Notes: a model not told the origin generated them from the letters alone. Positions 32,847-41,595 are shown, counted from the first letter of the stretch. The stretch: DNA of 64,000 nt from JBDTSW01 sp963799815 (GCA_963799815.1 CAWCYG010000004.1:744001-808000), one strand, 5' to 3'. Program-made: numbers and translations.

Positions 32847-35120
32847 TTACCCCGCCTTGCGCAGGGGCGCGTAGTCGGCCATCAGCTTGCGCTCGGTGCC
32901 GTCGGCGGCAAAGCGGACGACCACGACGGATCCGGGTTCGACCGCTGTGATGACCCCCTCGCCGAAGGAGGCGTGGACGACGTCGTCCCCGGTGCGGAAC
33001 TGCGCCAGTGGCGGGGCGGGCTGCTTTCGCATCTCCTCCTGCGTCGGGAGACCGACGCCTCCGGTTCCGAAGGAGCCCGCGAGAACCGCATCCCGTGCCC
33101 CGGACGCCCAGCCTGTGCGGGGTGTGGAGACGTGACGGTCCACCAGCTCCTCGGGAAGCTCCGCGAGGAACCGGGAGGGGAGGTTGTGCCCGCGGCCGCC
33201 GAAGAGGTTGCGCCGGCGCGCGGAGGTGAGGTAGAGCCGCTGGCGAGCACGGGTCAGGCCCACGTACAAGAGACGGCGCTCCTCCTCCAGGTTCCCTTCC
33301 TCGATCGAGCGGGAGTGCGGGAAGACTCCCTCCTCCATCCCGATCAGGAACACCGCCTCGTACTCGAGCCCCTTCGCGTTGTGGAGAGTCATGAGCGTGA
33401 TCAGGCTCTCGCCATCTCGCATCGAGTCCTGGTCGGAGAGCAGGGAGATCTGCGCCAGGAATTCCTCCAGCGGGGAAAGCTCGCTCTCGCCCTCGACGAC
33501 GCGGTTTGCGTCGAACTCCCCGGCGACCCCGACCAGTTCCTGCAGGTTCTCAACCCGTCCCTCCGCCTCGATCGTGCGCTCGGCCTCGAGGGCCTCGAGG
33601 TACCCGGACTCGCGCAGGGTCGCCTCGAGCAACTCGGCCACGCTCGGCTCGGCGGCGCGCTGGCGCAGCGCCACCATCGTGTCGGCAAAGCGCCGCACCG
33701 AGCGCTTCGCGGCGGCACCCAGACCAGGCACGCGATCGACCTCGCGGACCACATCCCAGATGTCGATCCCAGTCGTGTTCGCGTGTGAGAGAAGGCGCGC
33801 TTGGGTCTGGTCGCCGATGCCACGGCGCGGGGAGTTCACGATCCTGGAGAAGGAAACCGCGTCTGCCGGATTCGCGATCAGCTGCAGGTAGGCCACCGCA
33901 TCCTTGATCTCGGCGCGGTCGTAGAACTTGGTTCCGCCGATCACCTGATAGGGCAGCTCGAAGCGCACGAGGGTGTCCTCGAGCACACGGCTCTGTGCGT
34001 TCACCCGATAGAAGACCGCGACCTCGTCGCGGGCGATGCCCTCGTCGGTGCAAAGGCGCTCCACCTCGGCGGCGACGTAGCGCGCCTCCGCGTGCTCGTC
34101 GTCGAGCTCGGCCATCGTCACCGGCTCCCCTCGGCCGGCATCGGTCCATAGGTGCTTTGGCTTCTGCTCGCGGTTGTTCGCGATCACCGCGTTGGCGGCG
34201 TCGAGGATGGTCCCGGTCGAGCGGTAGTTCTGCTCGAGCTTGATCACCGTCGCATCCGGATAGTCGGTCTCGAAGTCGAGGATGTTGCGAATGTCGGCAC
34301 TTCGGAAGCTGTAGATCGATTGAGAATCGTCGCCGACCACCGTGAGGTTGCGATGCTCCCCCGCAATCAGCTGGAGCAGGCGGTACTGCGCGCGATTCGT
34401 GTCCTGGTACTCGTCGACGAGGACCCATCGAAACGCGCGCTGGTAGCGCTCGCGGACATCCTCGAACAGCTCCAGGAGGTCAACCGTGCGCACGAGGAGG
34501 TCGTCGAAATCCATGGCGTTCGCCTCGTGCATCCGCTTCTCGTAGAGACCGAAGACATCTCCGACCGTCTCCTCGAAGAAAGAGCTCATCGACTCCCGGT
34601 AGGCCTCCGCGTCGAGGAGCCGGTTCTTGGCGCTTGAAATCTGTGCCTGGACGGCGCGCGGCGGAAACCGCTTGGGGTCGACGTCGAATTCCTGCATGCA
34701 GCGCTTCACCATTCGCAGCGAGTCCGCCTGGTCGTAGATGGTGAACGCGCGCTTGTAGCCGAGGCGATCGGCATCCGAGCGCAGGATCCGCACGCAGGCG
34801 GAATGAAAGGTCATGAGCCACATGAGCCGCGAGACGCCGCCGACCAGCTGCTCGACCCGCTCGCGCATCTCCTCCGCCGCCTTGTTCGTGAACGTGATCG
34901 CGAGTATCTCCGACGGTCGTGCCTGACCGGTCGCGACGAGGTAGGCGATCCGGTGCGTGAGCGCCCGCGTCTTTCCCGAGCCGGCGCCGGCAAGCATCAA
35001 CAGCGGCCCCTCGCCGTGCTCGACCGCTTGGCGTTGAGGGGGATTTAAGTCGGCGAGCAGGCGCTCGATCTGGCTCGCGCCAGGCGTAAGCGGTGCTCCG
35101 AGGGCGGTCTCCGACTCCAC
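32847..35120 (-). CDS. pcrA: ATP-dependent DNA helicase PcrA/UvrD
   Basis: A 757-residue SF1A helicase for repair and replication restart. Motifs in order: Walker A LMLAGAGSGKTRALTHRIAY (near 42-60), ITFTNKAAEEMRERV, Walker B VLVDEYQDTN, motif III VVGDDSQSIYSFRSAD, LEQNYRST and, late, LMTLHNAKGLEYEAVFLIG and LLYVGLTRARQRLYL. The C-terminal region VVHASFGEGVITAVEPG is the RNA-polymerase-interacting Tudor-like domain of PcrA. The ATG is preceded by a 44-nt gap to cysE. folD follows after 3 nt. Confidence 0.96.
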   Translation of the reverse strand: MESETALGAPLTPGASQIERLLADLNPPQRQAVEHGEGPLLMLAGAGSGKTRALTHRIAYLVATGQARPSEILAITFTNKAAEEMRERVEQLVGGVSRLMWLMTFHSACVRILRSDADRLGYKRAFTIYDQADSLRMVKRCMQEFDVDPKRFPPRAVQAQISSAKNRLLDAEAYRESMSSFFEETVGDVFGLYEKRMHEANAMDFDDLLVRTVDLLELFEDVRERYQRAFRWVLVDEYQDTNRAQYRLLQLIAGEHRNLTVVGDDSQSIYSFRSADIRNILDFETDYPDATVIKLEQNYRSTGTILDAANAVIANNREQKPKHLWTDAGRGEPVTMAELDDEHAEARYVAAEVERLCTDEGIARDEVAVFYRVNAQSRVLEDTLVRFELPYQVIGGTKFYDRAEIKDAVAYLQLIANPADAVSFSRIVNSPRRGIGDQTQARLLSHANTTGIDIWDVVREVDRVPGLGAAAKRSVRRFADTMVALRQRAAEPSVAELLEATLRESGYLEALEAERTIEAEGRVENLQELVGVAGEFDANRVVEGESELSPLEEFLAQISLLSDQDSMRDGESLITLMTLHNAKGLEYEAVFLIGMEEGVFPHSRSIEEGNLEEERRLLYVGLTRARQRLYLTSARRRNLFGGRGHNLPSRFLAELPEELVDRHVSTPRTGWASGARDAVLAGSFGTGGVGLPTQEEMRKQPAPPLAQFRTGDDVVHASFGEGVITAVEPGSVVVVRFAADGTERKLMADYAPLRKAG

Positions 35121-35164
35121 GGTCCGAGAATAGCCCCGCCCGCGGCCGCCGCCGAGGCGGGCGC

Positions 35165-35899
35165 CTAGCCGCCGGCGGAGCTTGGGCCCTGCTTGCGGCG
35201 GAGCTCGCGGACCTCGCCCGCCGCAGGCTCACCATCGAGCTCCGAGAGCCGTCGCTCCAGCTTCGCCAGGCGCTCGGAGAGCCGCTTGATCGCGTCCGCC
35301 ACCGGATCGGGCAGATGGATCCAATCGGTATCGGGGCCCTCCACCTTGCGTCCCTCGACCCGCACGGGGTGGCCGGGGTTGCCGACCACGGTGGAACGCG
35401 GCGGCACATCCTCGATCACCACCGTGTTCGCACCCACCTTGGCGCCATGCCCCACGGTGATCGGGCCGAGCAGCTTCGCCCCGGAGCCGATCGTGACGTC
35501 GTCCTGCACGGTGGGGTGGCGCTTGCCGCGCGCGAACCCGGTGCCGCCGAGCGTCACGCCCTGATAGAGGGTGACCCGGTCGCCGATCTCGGCGGTCTCG
35601 CCGATCACCACCCCGGAGCCGTGGTCGATGAAGAACTCGTCTCCGATCCGAGCGGCAGGGTGAATCTCGATACCGGTGACCGCCCTGCTGCCGAAGGCGA
35701 TCGTCCGCGGCGCCAGCGGCACCCCCGAGCCGTAAAGCGCATGGGCGACCCGGTGGGCCAGGATGGCCTGCACGCCCGCCCAGCTCGTGAGTATCTCCCC
35801 GGCGCCGACCGCCCGCGCGGCCGGATCCCGATCACGGGCGGCCGCGACATCGCATCCGATCTCGCGAACGACCCGCCGGAATGTGCCCAGGCCAAACAT
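35165..35899 (-). CDS. cysE: Serine O-acetyltransferase (short form)
   Basis: 244 residues. It acetylates serine from acetyl-CoA to make O-acetylserine, the substrate of CysK. A short N-terminal helical part (AGVQAILAHRVAHALYGSG) leads into the left-handed beta-helix of hexapeptide repeats: HPAARIGDEFFIDHGSGVVI, GETAEIGDRVTLYQGVTLGG and VGHGAKVGANTVVIEDVPP. The catalytic His is in FIDHGSG. This is the short EpsC-like form without the large N-terminal domain of enterobacterial CysE. The tail of about 50 residues is charged and coiled. The ATG overlaps the cysK stop by one base. Confidence 0.93.
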   Translation of the reverse strand: MFGLGTFRRVVREIGCDVAAARDRDPAARAVGAGEILTSWAGVQAILAHRVAHALYGSGVPLAPRTIAFGSRAVTGIEIHPAARIGDEFFIDHGSGVVIGETAEIGDRVTLYQGVTLGGTGFARGKRHPTVQDDVTIGSGAKLLGPITVGHGAKVGANTVVIEDVPPRSTVVGNPGHPVRVEGRKVEGPDTDWIHLPDPVADAIKRLSERLAKLERRLSELDGEPAAGEVRELRRKQGPSSAGG

Positions 35900-36852
35900 C
35901 AGGGTGTGAAGAACGGGAGCGAGACGTAGCGCTCCCCCCCGTCGCACGCGATTGTGACGATCCGCTTACCGTTCATCTCGGGGCGGGCCGCGACCGCGAG
36001 CGAGGCGTGGAAGGCCGCTCCGGCCGAGATGCCCACGAACAGGCCCTCGCGCCTGGCGGCTTGGCGAGCCATCTCGAGCGCATCCTCGTCGTCGACGGTC
36101 ACGATCTCGTCGATCACCGATCGGTCGAGCACGTCGGGCACGAAGCCCGCGCCGATCCCCTGGATCTTGTGCGGCCCCGCCGCGCCGCCGGAGAGAACCG
36201 CTGACGTGGTTGGCTCGACGGCGATCACCTGCGTCTCGGGTCGGCGTTCTTTTAGGACCTGGCCGACGCCCGTGATCGTCCCACCGGTACCGACGCCGCA
36301 GACGAGGGCGTCGACCCCGCCGTCGAGGTCCCGCCAGATCTCCTCCGCAGTGGTTCGCCGGTGGACCTCGGGGTTGGCGGGGTTCGAGAACTGCTGCGGG
36401 ATGAACCCCTTGCGCTGGCGGCAGATCTCACGCGCCATCTCAATCGACTCGTTCATGCCACCCATGGACGGGGTCTCGTGCACCTGAGCACCGTAGGCAC
36501 GCAGAAGCTTGGTGCGCTCGCGGCTCATCCCCTCCGGCAGGGTCAGCACCAGCTCGTACCCGCGTGCGGCGCAGACCATCGCCAGAGCGATTCCGGTGTT
36601 GCCGGATGTCGGCTCGACGATCACGCTGCGACCGGGCTCGATCTTGCCGTCGCGCTCAGCGGCGTCGATCATCGCCACCCCGATCCGGTCCTTGACCGAC
36701 CCGCCAGGATTCAGGTACTCGAGCTTGGCGACCACCTCCCCAGGGAGCCCCTCCCCCAGCCTCCGAAGGGCCACGAGCGGTGTTTCGCCCACGGTCTCGG
36801 AGGGCTCGGGAGCGATGCGCAGAGAGGTGTCGACTGCGGAATCGGCGCTCAC
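35899..36852 (-). CDS. cysK: Cysteine synthase (O-acetylserine sulfhydrylase)
   Basis: CysK replaces the acetyl group of O-acetylserine with sulfide. The 317-residue PLP fold-II enzyme has the Schiff-base Lys54 in NPGGSVKDRIGVAMID, the substrate loop PTSGNTGIALAMV, GGMNESIEMAREI, the phosphate loop VCGVGTGGTITGVGQVL and GISAGAAFHASL near the end. The order cysK then cysE with overlapping stop/start shows a two-gene cysteine operon. The start ATG 36852 is close to the family N-terminus. Confidence 0.95.
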   Translation of the reverse strand: MSADSAVDTSLRIAPEPSETVGETPLVALRRLGEGLPGEVVAKLEYLNPGGSVKDRIGVAMIDAAERDGKIEPGRSVIVEPTSGNTGIALAMVCAARGYELVLTLPEGMSRERTKLLRAYGAQVHETPSMGGMNESIEMAREICRQRKGFIPQQFSNPANPEVHRRTTAEEIWRDLDGGVDALVCGVGTGGTITGVGQVLKERRPETQVIAVEPTTSAVLSGGAAGPHKIQGIGAGFVPDVLDRSVIDEIVTVDDEDALEMARQAARREGLFVGISAGAAFHASLAVAARPEMNGKRIVTIACDGGERYVSLPFFTP

Positions 36853-36974
36853 TCCCGCAACCTAGCGCGGTTCGAACGCCGGGCATCGTGCGCGCTCGCC
36901 GCTCGCCCTCTGGTTCACAAATTCCTGCTCACACGACGATTGGCGGGAAGGAGACTCATACGTGCCTTCGAACT

Positions 36975-36990
36975 CCCCCGCAGCCGGGGG
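36975..36990. other. GC hairpin upstream of the CAP-domain gene
   Basis: CCCCCG-CAGC-CGGGGG gives a 6-bp stem about 127 nt before ATG 37117. The 36853-37116 interval otherwise holds no gene. This could be part of a 5' leader of the secreted CAP protein. I looked for the cyclic-di-AMP riboswitch that sits before cell-wall enzymes in actinobacteria and could not recognise it. Confidence 0.3.
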
Positions 36991-37116
36991 ATATCGGCCC
37001 GCATGACGCCGGATCGGTTGTTAAGGTCCCATGCTGATCGTTAGCGAGCCTTAAGCGTTGCGTGTGTGGAGACTCGTAACGCCCGCCCTAAGCCCGCCCC
37101 CAACCCAGAGGACTGC

Positions 37117-37749
37117 ATGATGGATTCCGCCCGTCCTGACCGCCCAAAGAGCCTCATCGGAGGTTCTCGCCGTCCGCGCAATGACGTTCGAGCGAGACCC
37201 TCAACCACCGCCGGACTCGCGCTCGCGCTGATTGGCGCCGTCGCCACCACGCTCTTGATCGTCCCCTCCGGGGCGAGCGCGGCCGACCGAAACGCCTGTA
37301 CGCGGTACGGCGACGTCGGCGCCGCCAAGCTCACGCGCAAGCACGCGCGCCGAGCGACCACGTGCTTCATCAATCGTGAGCGCCGCAGCCACGGGCGCAA
37401 GGGCCTCAACAAGAACTGGCGCCTGATCCAGGCCGCGCGCCGCCATTCAAACAACATGGCCCGCACCGGTTGCTTCGCGCACCAGTGTCCCGGCGAGGCC
37501 GGTCCGCAGAAGCGACTGCAGCGGTCTGGGTACTTCCGCGGCGCGCGCCGGTGGGCGTACGGCGAGAACATCGCCTGGGGCAAGCGCCAGTACGCGACGC
37601 CCCGCAAGATCGTCCAGCGCTGGATGCACAGCCCGGGCCACCGCGCGATCATGCTCAGTTCGAACTACCGCGAGGTCGGAGTCGGATTCGCGAAGACCAA
37701 CGGAGGTCGCGGCTACTACACGGCCGACTTCGGCATGGCGGCCGGCTGA
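37117..37749 (+). CDS. Secreted CAP/SCP-domain protein
   Basis: 210 residues. A basic N-terminal region of about 30 residues leads to a hydrophobic stretch (TAGLALALIGAVATTLLIVPSG) and cleavage near ASA-AD, a long signal peptide. The CAP domain follows with the usual motifs FINRERRSHGRKGLNKN, RHSNNMARTGCFAHQCPGE, GENIAWGKRQYATP and WMHSPGHRAIMLSSNYREVGVGF. Cysteines in ACTRYG, TTCFIN, GCFAHQC could make two disulfides. The protein is unusually Arg-rich. ATG 37117 has AGAGGA upstream and is preferred over GTG 37066. CAP proteins act outside the cell; bacterial roles are mostly unknown. Confidence 0.88.
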   Translation: MMDSARPDRPKSLIGGSRRPRNDVRARPSTTAGLALALIGAVATTLLIVPSGASAADRNACTRYGDVGAAKLTRKHARRATTCFINRERRSHGRKGLNKNWRLIQAARRHSNNMARTGCFAHQCPGEAGPQKRLQRSGYFRGARRWAYGENIAWGKRQYATPRKIVQRWMHSPGHRAIMLSSNYREVGVGFAKTNGGRGYYTADFGMAAG

Positions 37750-37822
37750 GCGAGTCCGGCTCGGCCAGCCGGCGAGGCTAGATCTGGTACTTCCGCGCTA
37801 AGCCCGGCTCGCCGCGGTGGCG

Positions 37823-38308
37823 CTATCTGCGCACGGAGAAACGGGCGAGTTGGGCGCCGCCCATGTCGTCCAGGGCCTCAACGACGACGGTTCCCTGCGC
37901 GGCACGGAAGTTGCCGGTCCCACCGACCACGGAGAGCCTGTTGGTCTCGCCATTGAGTCGGACGAGGCCCGCCACCTGCAGGCGACCGCGGCCACGCAGG
38001 ATGAAGGTGGCCTGGCACTCACCGCCAACGGGTGGCGAAAGCGTGCAGGCGCTCGCGAACTTGCCAACGCCGTCACCATCGCTCGTCAGCGGGCCCGCCG
38101 AGCCGAACAGATCGCCGCCCGAATTGCCCGAGGGGTCGTTGTCGACGAAGTAGCCGTTGCTCGTATCCATGACGACCTCGAACTTCTTTGCGCTCTTGGC
38201 CCGGGCCTGCGCCGCGACGGCGTTGGTGGCCGCTGGCATCTTCGCCACAACTCGATGGCTGGTCTGCCTCTTCTCGTCAGAGCGGGCAAGTTCCTTAATC
38301 AGGGTCAA
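37823..38308 (-). CDS. Allene-oxide-cyclase-barrel-like protein
   Basis: 161 residues. The C-terminal two thirds resemble the dirigent/allene oxide cyclase barrel: FEVVMDTSNGYFVDND, CQATFILRGRGRLQVAGLV and VVGGTGNFRAAQGTVVVEALD, the last being the most diagnostic. Bacterial members are normally secreted. Here the residues before the barrel (MTLIKELARSDEKRQTSHR...) have no hydrophobic core, so the signal peptide is missing, lost by a frameshift, or the start is misread. No ribosome site decides the start. Function unknown. It converges on the CAP gene. Confidence 0.6.
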   Translation of the reverse strand: MTLIKELARSDEKRQTSHRVVAKMPAATNAVAAQARAKSAKKFEVVMDTSNGYFVDNDPSGNSGGDLFGSAGPLTSDGDGVGKFASACTLSPPVGGECQATFILRGRGRLQVAGLVRLNGETNRLSVVGGTGNFRAAQGTVVVEALDDMGGAQLARFSVRR

Positions 38309-38419
38309 GCCCCGCCGAACCCAAGGACGGTCTGAGAAGGGCTCTACCTGGGCACGGCGGTCCGGAGCATGAGGAGTCCCGGCTGGAACTAGCTCGAACG
38401 GCGTCTGTAAGGCGCCGCG

Positions 38420-38623
38420 CTAGCCCGGCTCGTCTCGCCGCTCGATCTCGAGCCACTCTGCCGGCAGGAGCGCCCTCGGGGCCCGGGCCTTCCTCATGTA
38501 GAAGCAATGTCCGCAGGCGCGGCAACGCCGGACCCGGTGACCCCGAAACTGGCCTCGCACCTCCCAATGCTGTTCCTCGGGATCGTGTCGTGGCCCGTTG
38601 AATTGGCAGTGCGGACACTGCAT
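38420..38623 (-). CDS. Small zinc-ribbon protein
   Basis: 67 residues with two CxxC pairs, MQCPHCQFNG at the N-terminus and VRRCRACGHCFYMRKAR in the middle, spaced as one zinc ribbon that should bind a single zinc ion. The middle is basic and His-rich (HDPEEQHWEVRGQFRGHR). GGGAGGCGAG upstream of ATG 38623 is a plausible ribosome site. Small proteins like this may bind nucleic acid or proteins. I recognise no named family and assign no role. Confidence 0.65.
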   Translation of the reverse strand: MQCPHCQFNGPRHDPEEQHWEVRGQFRGHRVRRCRACGHCFYMRKARAPRALLPAEWLEIERRDEPG

Positions 38624-38820
38624 ACTCGCCTCCCCCCGGATGCGCTTCCCTGTCGCCCATAGCGTAGATCGGCAACCACCAAACCGCGCCGGTTGGAGAA
38701 ATTCTACGTCGGCCCGCGTGAACGGACGCGCGGCTCAGCGAGCTTGGGGCGGTTGAGGCGCTCGGTCCCTGCACACCAATTGGACAGGCGGACGCTCGCG
38801 GGACGGGCCTAGGTCCCAAC

Positions 38821-38852
38821 GACGACGGCCCGCGCGATGGCGGGCCGTCGTC
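38821..38852 (-). terminator. 13-bp perfect hairpin, terminator of the secreted-protein gene
   Basis: GACGACGGCCCGC-GCGATG-GCGGGCCGTCGTC is a perfect 13-bp stem with a 6-nt loop, 20 nt after the stop of the 38873-39922 gene. It is the strongest hairpin I saw in the window. It lacks a T-run on the minus strand, as often in GC-rich actinobacteria. The interval 38624-38872 contains nothing else recognisable. Confidence 0.75.
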
Positions 38853-38872
38853 ACCACGAATGCTGCTCTGTC

Positions 38873-39922
38873 TCAGTGACGCACGCGAACTCGCTTCGTC
38901 ACCCTGATCGTCGTCGAGCCGGCCGTCACCTTGGCCTTGATCAACACCCGGTTGCGGTTTGCGACCTTGTCCCGGAACGCCGGCTTCACCTGAAGCGCGA
39001 CGAACTTTCTTTGCCTCGCCTGGGCACGTGCCTTGCGAGGTCCGGCGACCGTCTTGCCACCGCGATTCAGCTTCGCCGCCAGGCGGAACTTGCATCTGTT
39101 CGGCGCGGCCGACTTCGGGCAGCGCACCTTGACGCGGAGACGGTTGCCTCGCTCGACTGCCGGGCCGAGCCCCTGGCGGAACTGGCGGGCGAACCGGTCG
39201 TTGCCTCCGCCCCCGCCTCCGTTCGAGCTCCCATTGCCGCGCTTGGCCAGCAGGGCGACGTTGTCGTAGCTCACGTCACCTTCCTCGATGACGCCGGCCA
39301 CGCCCGTCTCGAACCTGGAGGTGATCCGGATCGCATAGGTCCTGCCCTTCCTCAGCGAGCCAACCGGGACAGCCACCTTCGTCCAATCCGAGCTCGCGGG
39401 CAGGGCGCCGGCGCTCAGATCAATCGGCGGGCCACCGTCACGAACGAGCTCGGCTGTGTAGCTCGCGCTCGAATTCGGCAGCGCGAGCAACTCGGTCAGG
39501 CTCGTCCGGCGCTTCATCCTGAACGTGACCTTCCTGGCCGTCTGACCGCCGACGCCGTTGTAGACGAACGGGCGACTTTCGTAAACCGAGGTCCCACTTC
39601 CCGAGACGCCGACGATGACGCCGAAGTTGGCGTTCAGGTAGCCATCCCCCGCTTCCCCGCTCACGCCGCCATCGGGCTCGTGCGTGCTCGTCGCTGACGG
39701 GCAGACGAGAACGCCCGCGACGACGCAGAGCGTCTCGCCCAACGGGCCAGCCTGCGAATCGGTCGCCTGCCAGCCGCCGGGCCCGCCGTTGAAGGTCTTT
39801 GCCTTCTGGCCGGGCGCGTACGCCTGGGTGGCGGCGCCAGCCGACGCGGGCCCGATCAGGACCCCTGTTACCACTGCCGCGAGGGCGCCCACAAGCGCTC
39901 GACGCAACCTTGTGCAATCCAT
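38873..39922 (-). CDS. Secreted beta-sandwich protein, function unknown
   Basis: 349 residues. A Sec signal peptide (RALVGALAAVVTGVLIGPASAGA) is followed by a beta-rich domain of about 190 residues with carbohydrate-binding-like features (FNGGPGGWQATDSQAG, YESRPFVYNGVGG, VIEEGDVSYDNVALLAK). Then come a Gly/Asn linker (NGSSNGGGGGGND) and a basic C-terminal domain rich in Arg/Lys strands (RLRVKVRCPKSAAPNRC, TRKRVRVRH-like end). The last part is the type of repeat seen in many Thermoleophilia secreted proteins. It may attach to the cell surface. A single-gene unit with a strong terminator. Confidence 0.72.
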   Translation of the reverse strand: MDCTRLRRALVGALAAVVTGVLIGPASAGAATQAYAPGQKAKTFNGGPGGWQATDSQAGPLGETLCVVAGVLVCPSATSTHEPDGGVSGEAGDGYLNANFGVIVGVSGSGTSVYESRPFVYNGVGGQTARKVTFRMKRRTSLTELLALPNSSASYTAELVRDGGPPIDLSAGALPASSDWTKVAVPVGSLRKGRTYAIRITSRFETGVAGVIEEGDVSYDNVALLAKRGNGSSNGGGGGGNDRFARQFRQGLGPAVERGNRLRVKVRCPKSAAPNRCKFRLAAKLNRGGKTVAGPRKARAQARQRKFVALQVKPAFRDKVANRNRVLIKAKVTAGSTTIRVTKRVRVRH

Positions 39923-39970
39923 GACTATCTCCTATCCGTCGTGTCCCGCCGCCCCCATCAACGAACGGCG

Positions 39971-39985
39971 CTAACTCTCAGTTAG
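39971..39985. promoter_or_regulatory. Inverted repeat upstream of the secreted-protein gene
   Basis: CTAACT-CTC-AGTTAG is a perfect 6-bp inverted repeat with a 3-nt centre, 49 nt before ATG 39922 on the minus strand. The AT-rich DNA around it (39940-40030) is the likely promoter region. The remainder of 39923-40174 shows no gene. Confidence 0.35.
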
Positions 39986-40174
39986 GAACGCTACATACCT
40001 CATATCGGGGATGCGCCGGTTGATTTCATGGGGCCTGGCTACCCCAAGAGGCAGGCCTAGCGTGGAGCTCCCCGTCCCGCTCCCCTCAGGTGGCGTCCCG
40101 ATGGAGCAGGTTCGCTTGAGCACCAACGAGGTGGGCGACTCACGGGGAGCCGGGCTCCTAAAGACCGCGGCGCC

Positions 40175-40573
40175 CTACTCCCGCAGCCCGGCGGCTGCGA
40201 GGGCCTCTTCCCATTCGGCGAAGTACTCCATTCGCACGATCCTTCCGTCGCGGAAGGTCGCGACCTGGTGGTACAGCTCCTCGTCGATCTCCGCCCCGCT
40301 TCCCTTGCCGCGTCCGTGGTGGCGAAGCCGGGTCGCAACACGATCGCCGGCGTCGACGAACTCCTGCGGCTCCAGCCTCAGCTCCTCCATCGTCTCGTCG
40401 ATCTCCTCCCAGAAGCGTATGGCCGCGCCCGGGCCCCGGCCGGAGTCCGACCGCTGGCGCGCCGGCATCACCCATTCGATCTCGGGATCGAAGTCCTCGA
40501 CGGCGGTGTCGAAGTCACGCCGGTTGTATGCGGCGATGAACTCCCTGGCCTTGTCGACGTTCTCCAGCGACAT
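40175..40573 (-). CDS. SnoaL-like protein, tandem paralogue 3
   Basis: 132 residues of the SnoaL/NTF2-like fold: ENVDKAREFIAAYNRRDFDTAVEDFDPEIEWVM at the start, RFWEEIDETMEELRLEPQEFVDAGDRVATRLRHHGRGKGS in the middle and the shared tail ATFRDGRIVRMEYFAEWEEALAAAGLRE. It is the third of three consecutive homologues with the pattern MS.ENV...RDGKIVR...ALEAAGL. The ATG 40573 has no Shine-Dalgarno but has a GATACT box 9 nt upstream, as do its paralogues. Enzymatic role unknown; the fold can be a hydrolase, isomerase or ligand binder. Confidence 0.8.
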   Translation of the reverse strand: MSLENVDKAREFIAAYNRRDFDTAVEDFDPEIEWVMPARQRSDSGRGPGAAIRFWEEIDETMEELRLEPQEFVDAGDRVATRLRHHGRGKGSGAEIDEELYHQVATFRDGRIVRMEYFAEWEEALAAAGLRE

Positions 40574-40582
40574 CGACCGCGC

Positions 40583-40588
40583 AGTATC
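40583..40588 (-). promoter_or_regulatory. GATACT -10 box, paralogue 3
   Basis: GATACT ends 9 nt before ATG 40573, in a GC-rich context shared with the other two SnoaL genes (GCGN-GATACT-GCG). It suggests leaderless or near-leaderless transcription. Confidence 0.45.
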
Positions 40589-40722
40589 ACGCCCCCGCGC
40601 CCTGGGGGCAACCACGTTCGCGGGAATCTAAGAGGACCGTCGTGGTGGCTGGACGGCGCGGGCGAGAGCTCGGTTCAGGGGCGGTTGGAGCGCGAGGAGC
40701 CCGGGGCTGTGTTGTCAGCGCC

Positions 40723-41139
40723 CTACTCCGCCAGCCCGGCGGCTTCGAGGGCGCCGTCCTTGCTCGCAAAGGGCTCGATCCGCACGATCTTTCCGTCGCG
40801 CAACGTGAGCAGCGATGACCGCGCCTCGTCGACCTCGAGCTCATTCGTGCGCCCGCTCAGCCGCATCACCGCGACGACCTGATCACCCGCGTCGATCAGC
40901 TCGTCGACTTGGACGCCGTACTCGTCCCAGGCCGACAGGAACTGGGTCCAGAAGCGGCGGACGCCGTCGTACCCGCGGTACTCCTCGCTCGCCAGGAGCG
41001 AGTGCGGGGCCGCGACCCACTCGACCTCGGGATCGAAGAACTCTCTCACCTCGTCGAGGCGGCGCTCGACGTTACCGACGTCGACGCCCTGGAAGGCGGC
41101 GAACAGCCCGCGCACGGCCTCCACGTTCTCCTGCGACAT
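40723..41139 (-). CDS. SnoaL-like protein, tandem paralogue 2
   Basis: 138 residues, starting MSQENVEAVRGLFAAFQGVD and ending LRDGKIVRIEPFASKDGALEAAGLAE. The centre FFDPEVEWVAAPHSLL and GYDGVRRFWTQFLSAWDEYGVQVDELIDAGDQVVAVMRLSGR matches the cone-shaped NTF2-like fold. It has the same length and terminal motifs as its neighbours, so the three arose by tandem duplication; the middle segments have diverged, suggesting different ligands. A GATACT box lies 8 nt before the ATG. Confidence 0.82.
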   Translation of the reverse strand: MSQENVEAVRGLFAAFQGVDVGNVERRLDEVREFFDPEVEWVAAPHSLLASEEYRGYDGVRRFWTQFLSAWDEYGVQVDELIDAGDQVVAVMRLSGRTNELEVDEARSSLLTLRDGKIVRIEPFASKDGALEAAGLAE

Positions 41140-41147
41140 CGCCCCGC

Positions 41148-41153
41148 AGTATC
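41148..41153 (-). promoter_or_regulatory. GATACT -10 box, paralogue 2
   Basis: GATACT ends 8 nt before ATG 41139, with the same GCG flanks as the boxes before paralogues 1 and 3. Confidence 0.45.
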
Positions 41154-41166
41154 CCGCGCCGCCTTC

Positions 41167-41586
41167 CTACTCCCGCAGCCCGGCGGCTTCGAGGGCCTGT
41201 TCACGGGTCGGGTACTCATGACCACGCGCGATCTTTCTGTTGCGGATTGTTACGACGTCTCCGATGGTCTGATCTGTTTCGACGCCGCTGAGCTTGGCGC
41301 GTCCGCCGAATCGCTCAACCACGACCACCGTGTCCTCACCGGCGTCGATCAGTTCCAGCGGCTCCATCCTGAACCCGTCGAACATGTCGATCCAGTCCTG
41401 AAGCCATGCCCGCATGGCGCCCTTGCCACGGATCGGACGGGACTCGGCGCTCGCGGCGCTCGAGGGATCATCCCGACGAGTCCGGTAGACGACATCGTCG
41501 GTGAAATGCTCCATGTACTGATCAAGCCCTCCACGGGCAAACGCTTCATAGGCCAGCTTCACCACCTCCACGTTCTCCTGCGACAT
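41167..41586 (-). CDS. SnoaL-like protein, tandem paralogue 1
   Basis: 139 residues: MSQENVEVVKLAYEAFARGGLDQYMEHFTDDVVYR at the start, GKGAMRAWLQDWIDMFDGFRMEPLELIDAGEDTVVVVERFGGR in the middle and IRNRKIARGHEYPTREQALEAAGLRE at the end. It is the first of the tandem set in transcription order. It lies 21 nt after the stop of the 56-residue protein gene and has its own GATACT box, so it may also be read through from the Rrf2 unit. Specific function unknown. Confidence 0.82.
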   Translation of the reverse strand: MSQENVEVVKLAYEAFARGGLDQYMEHFTDDVVYRTRRDDPSSAASAESRPIRGKGAMRAWLQDWIDMFDGFRMEPLELIDAGEDTVVVVERFGGRAKLSGVETDQTIGDVVTIRNRKIARGHEYPTREQALEAAGLRE

Positions 41587-41595
41587 CGCCCCCGC

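Noticed and set aside
36880..37110. Possible cyclic-di-AMP riboswitch before the secreted CAP protein
   Set aside because: Such riboswitches precede cell-wall enzymes in actinobacteria, but I could not match the conserved core; only a short GC hairpin is visible.
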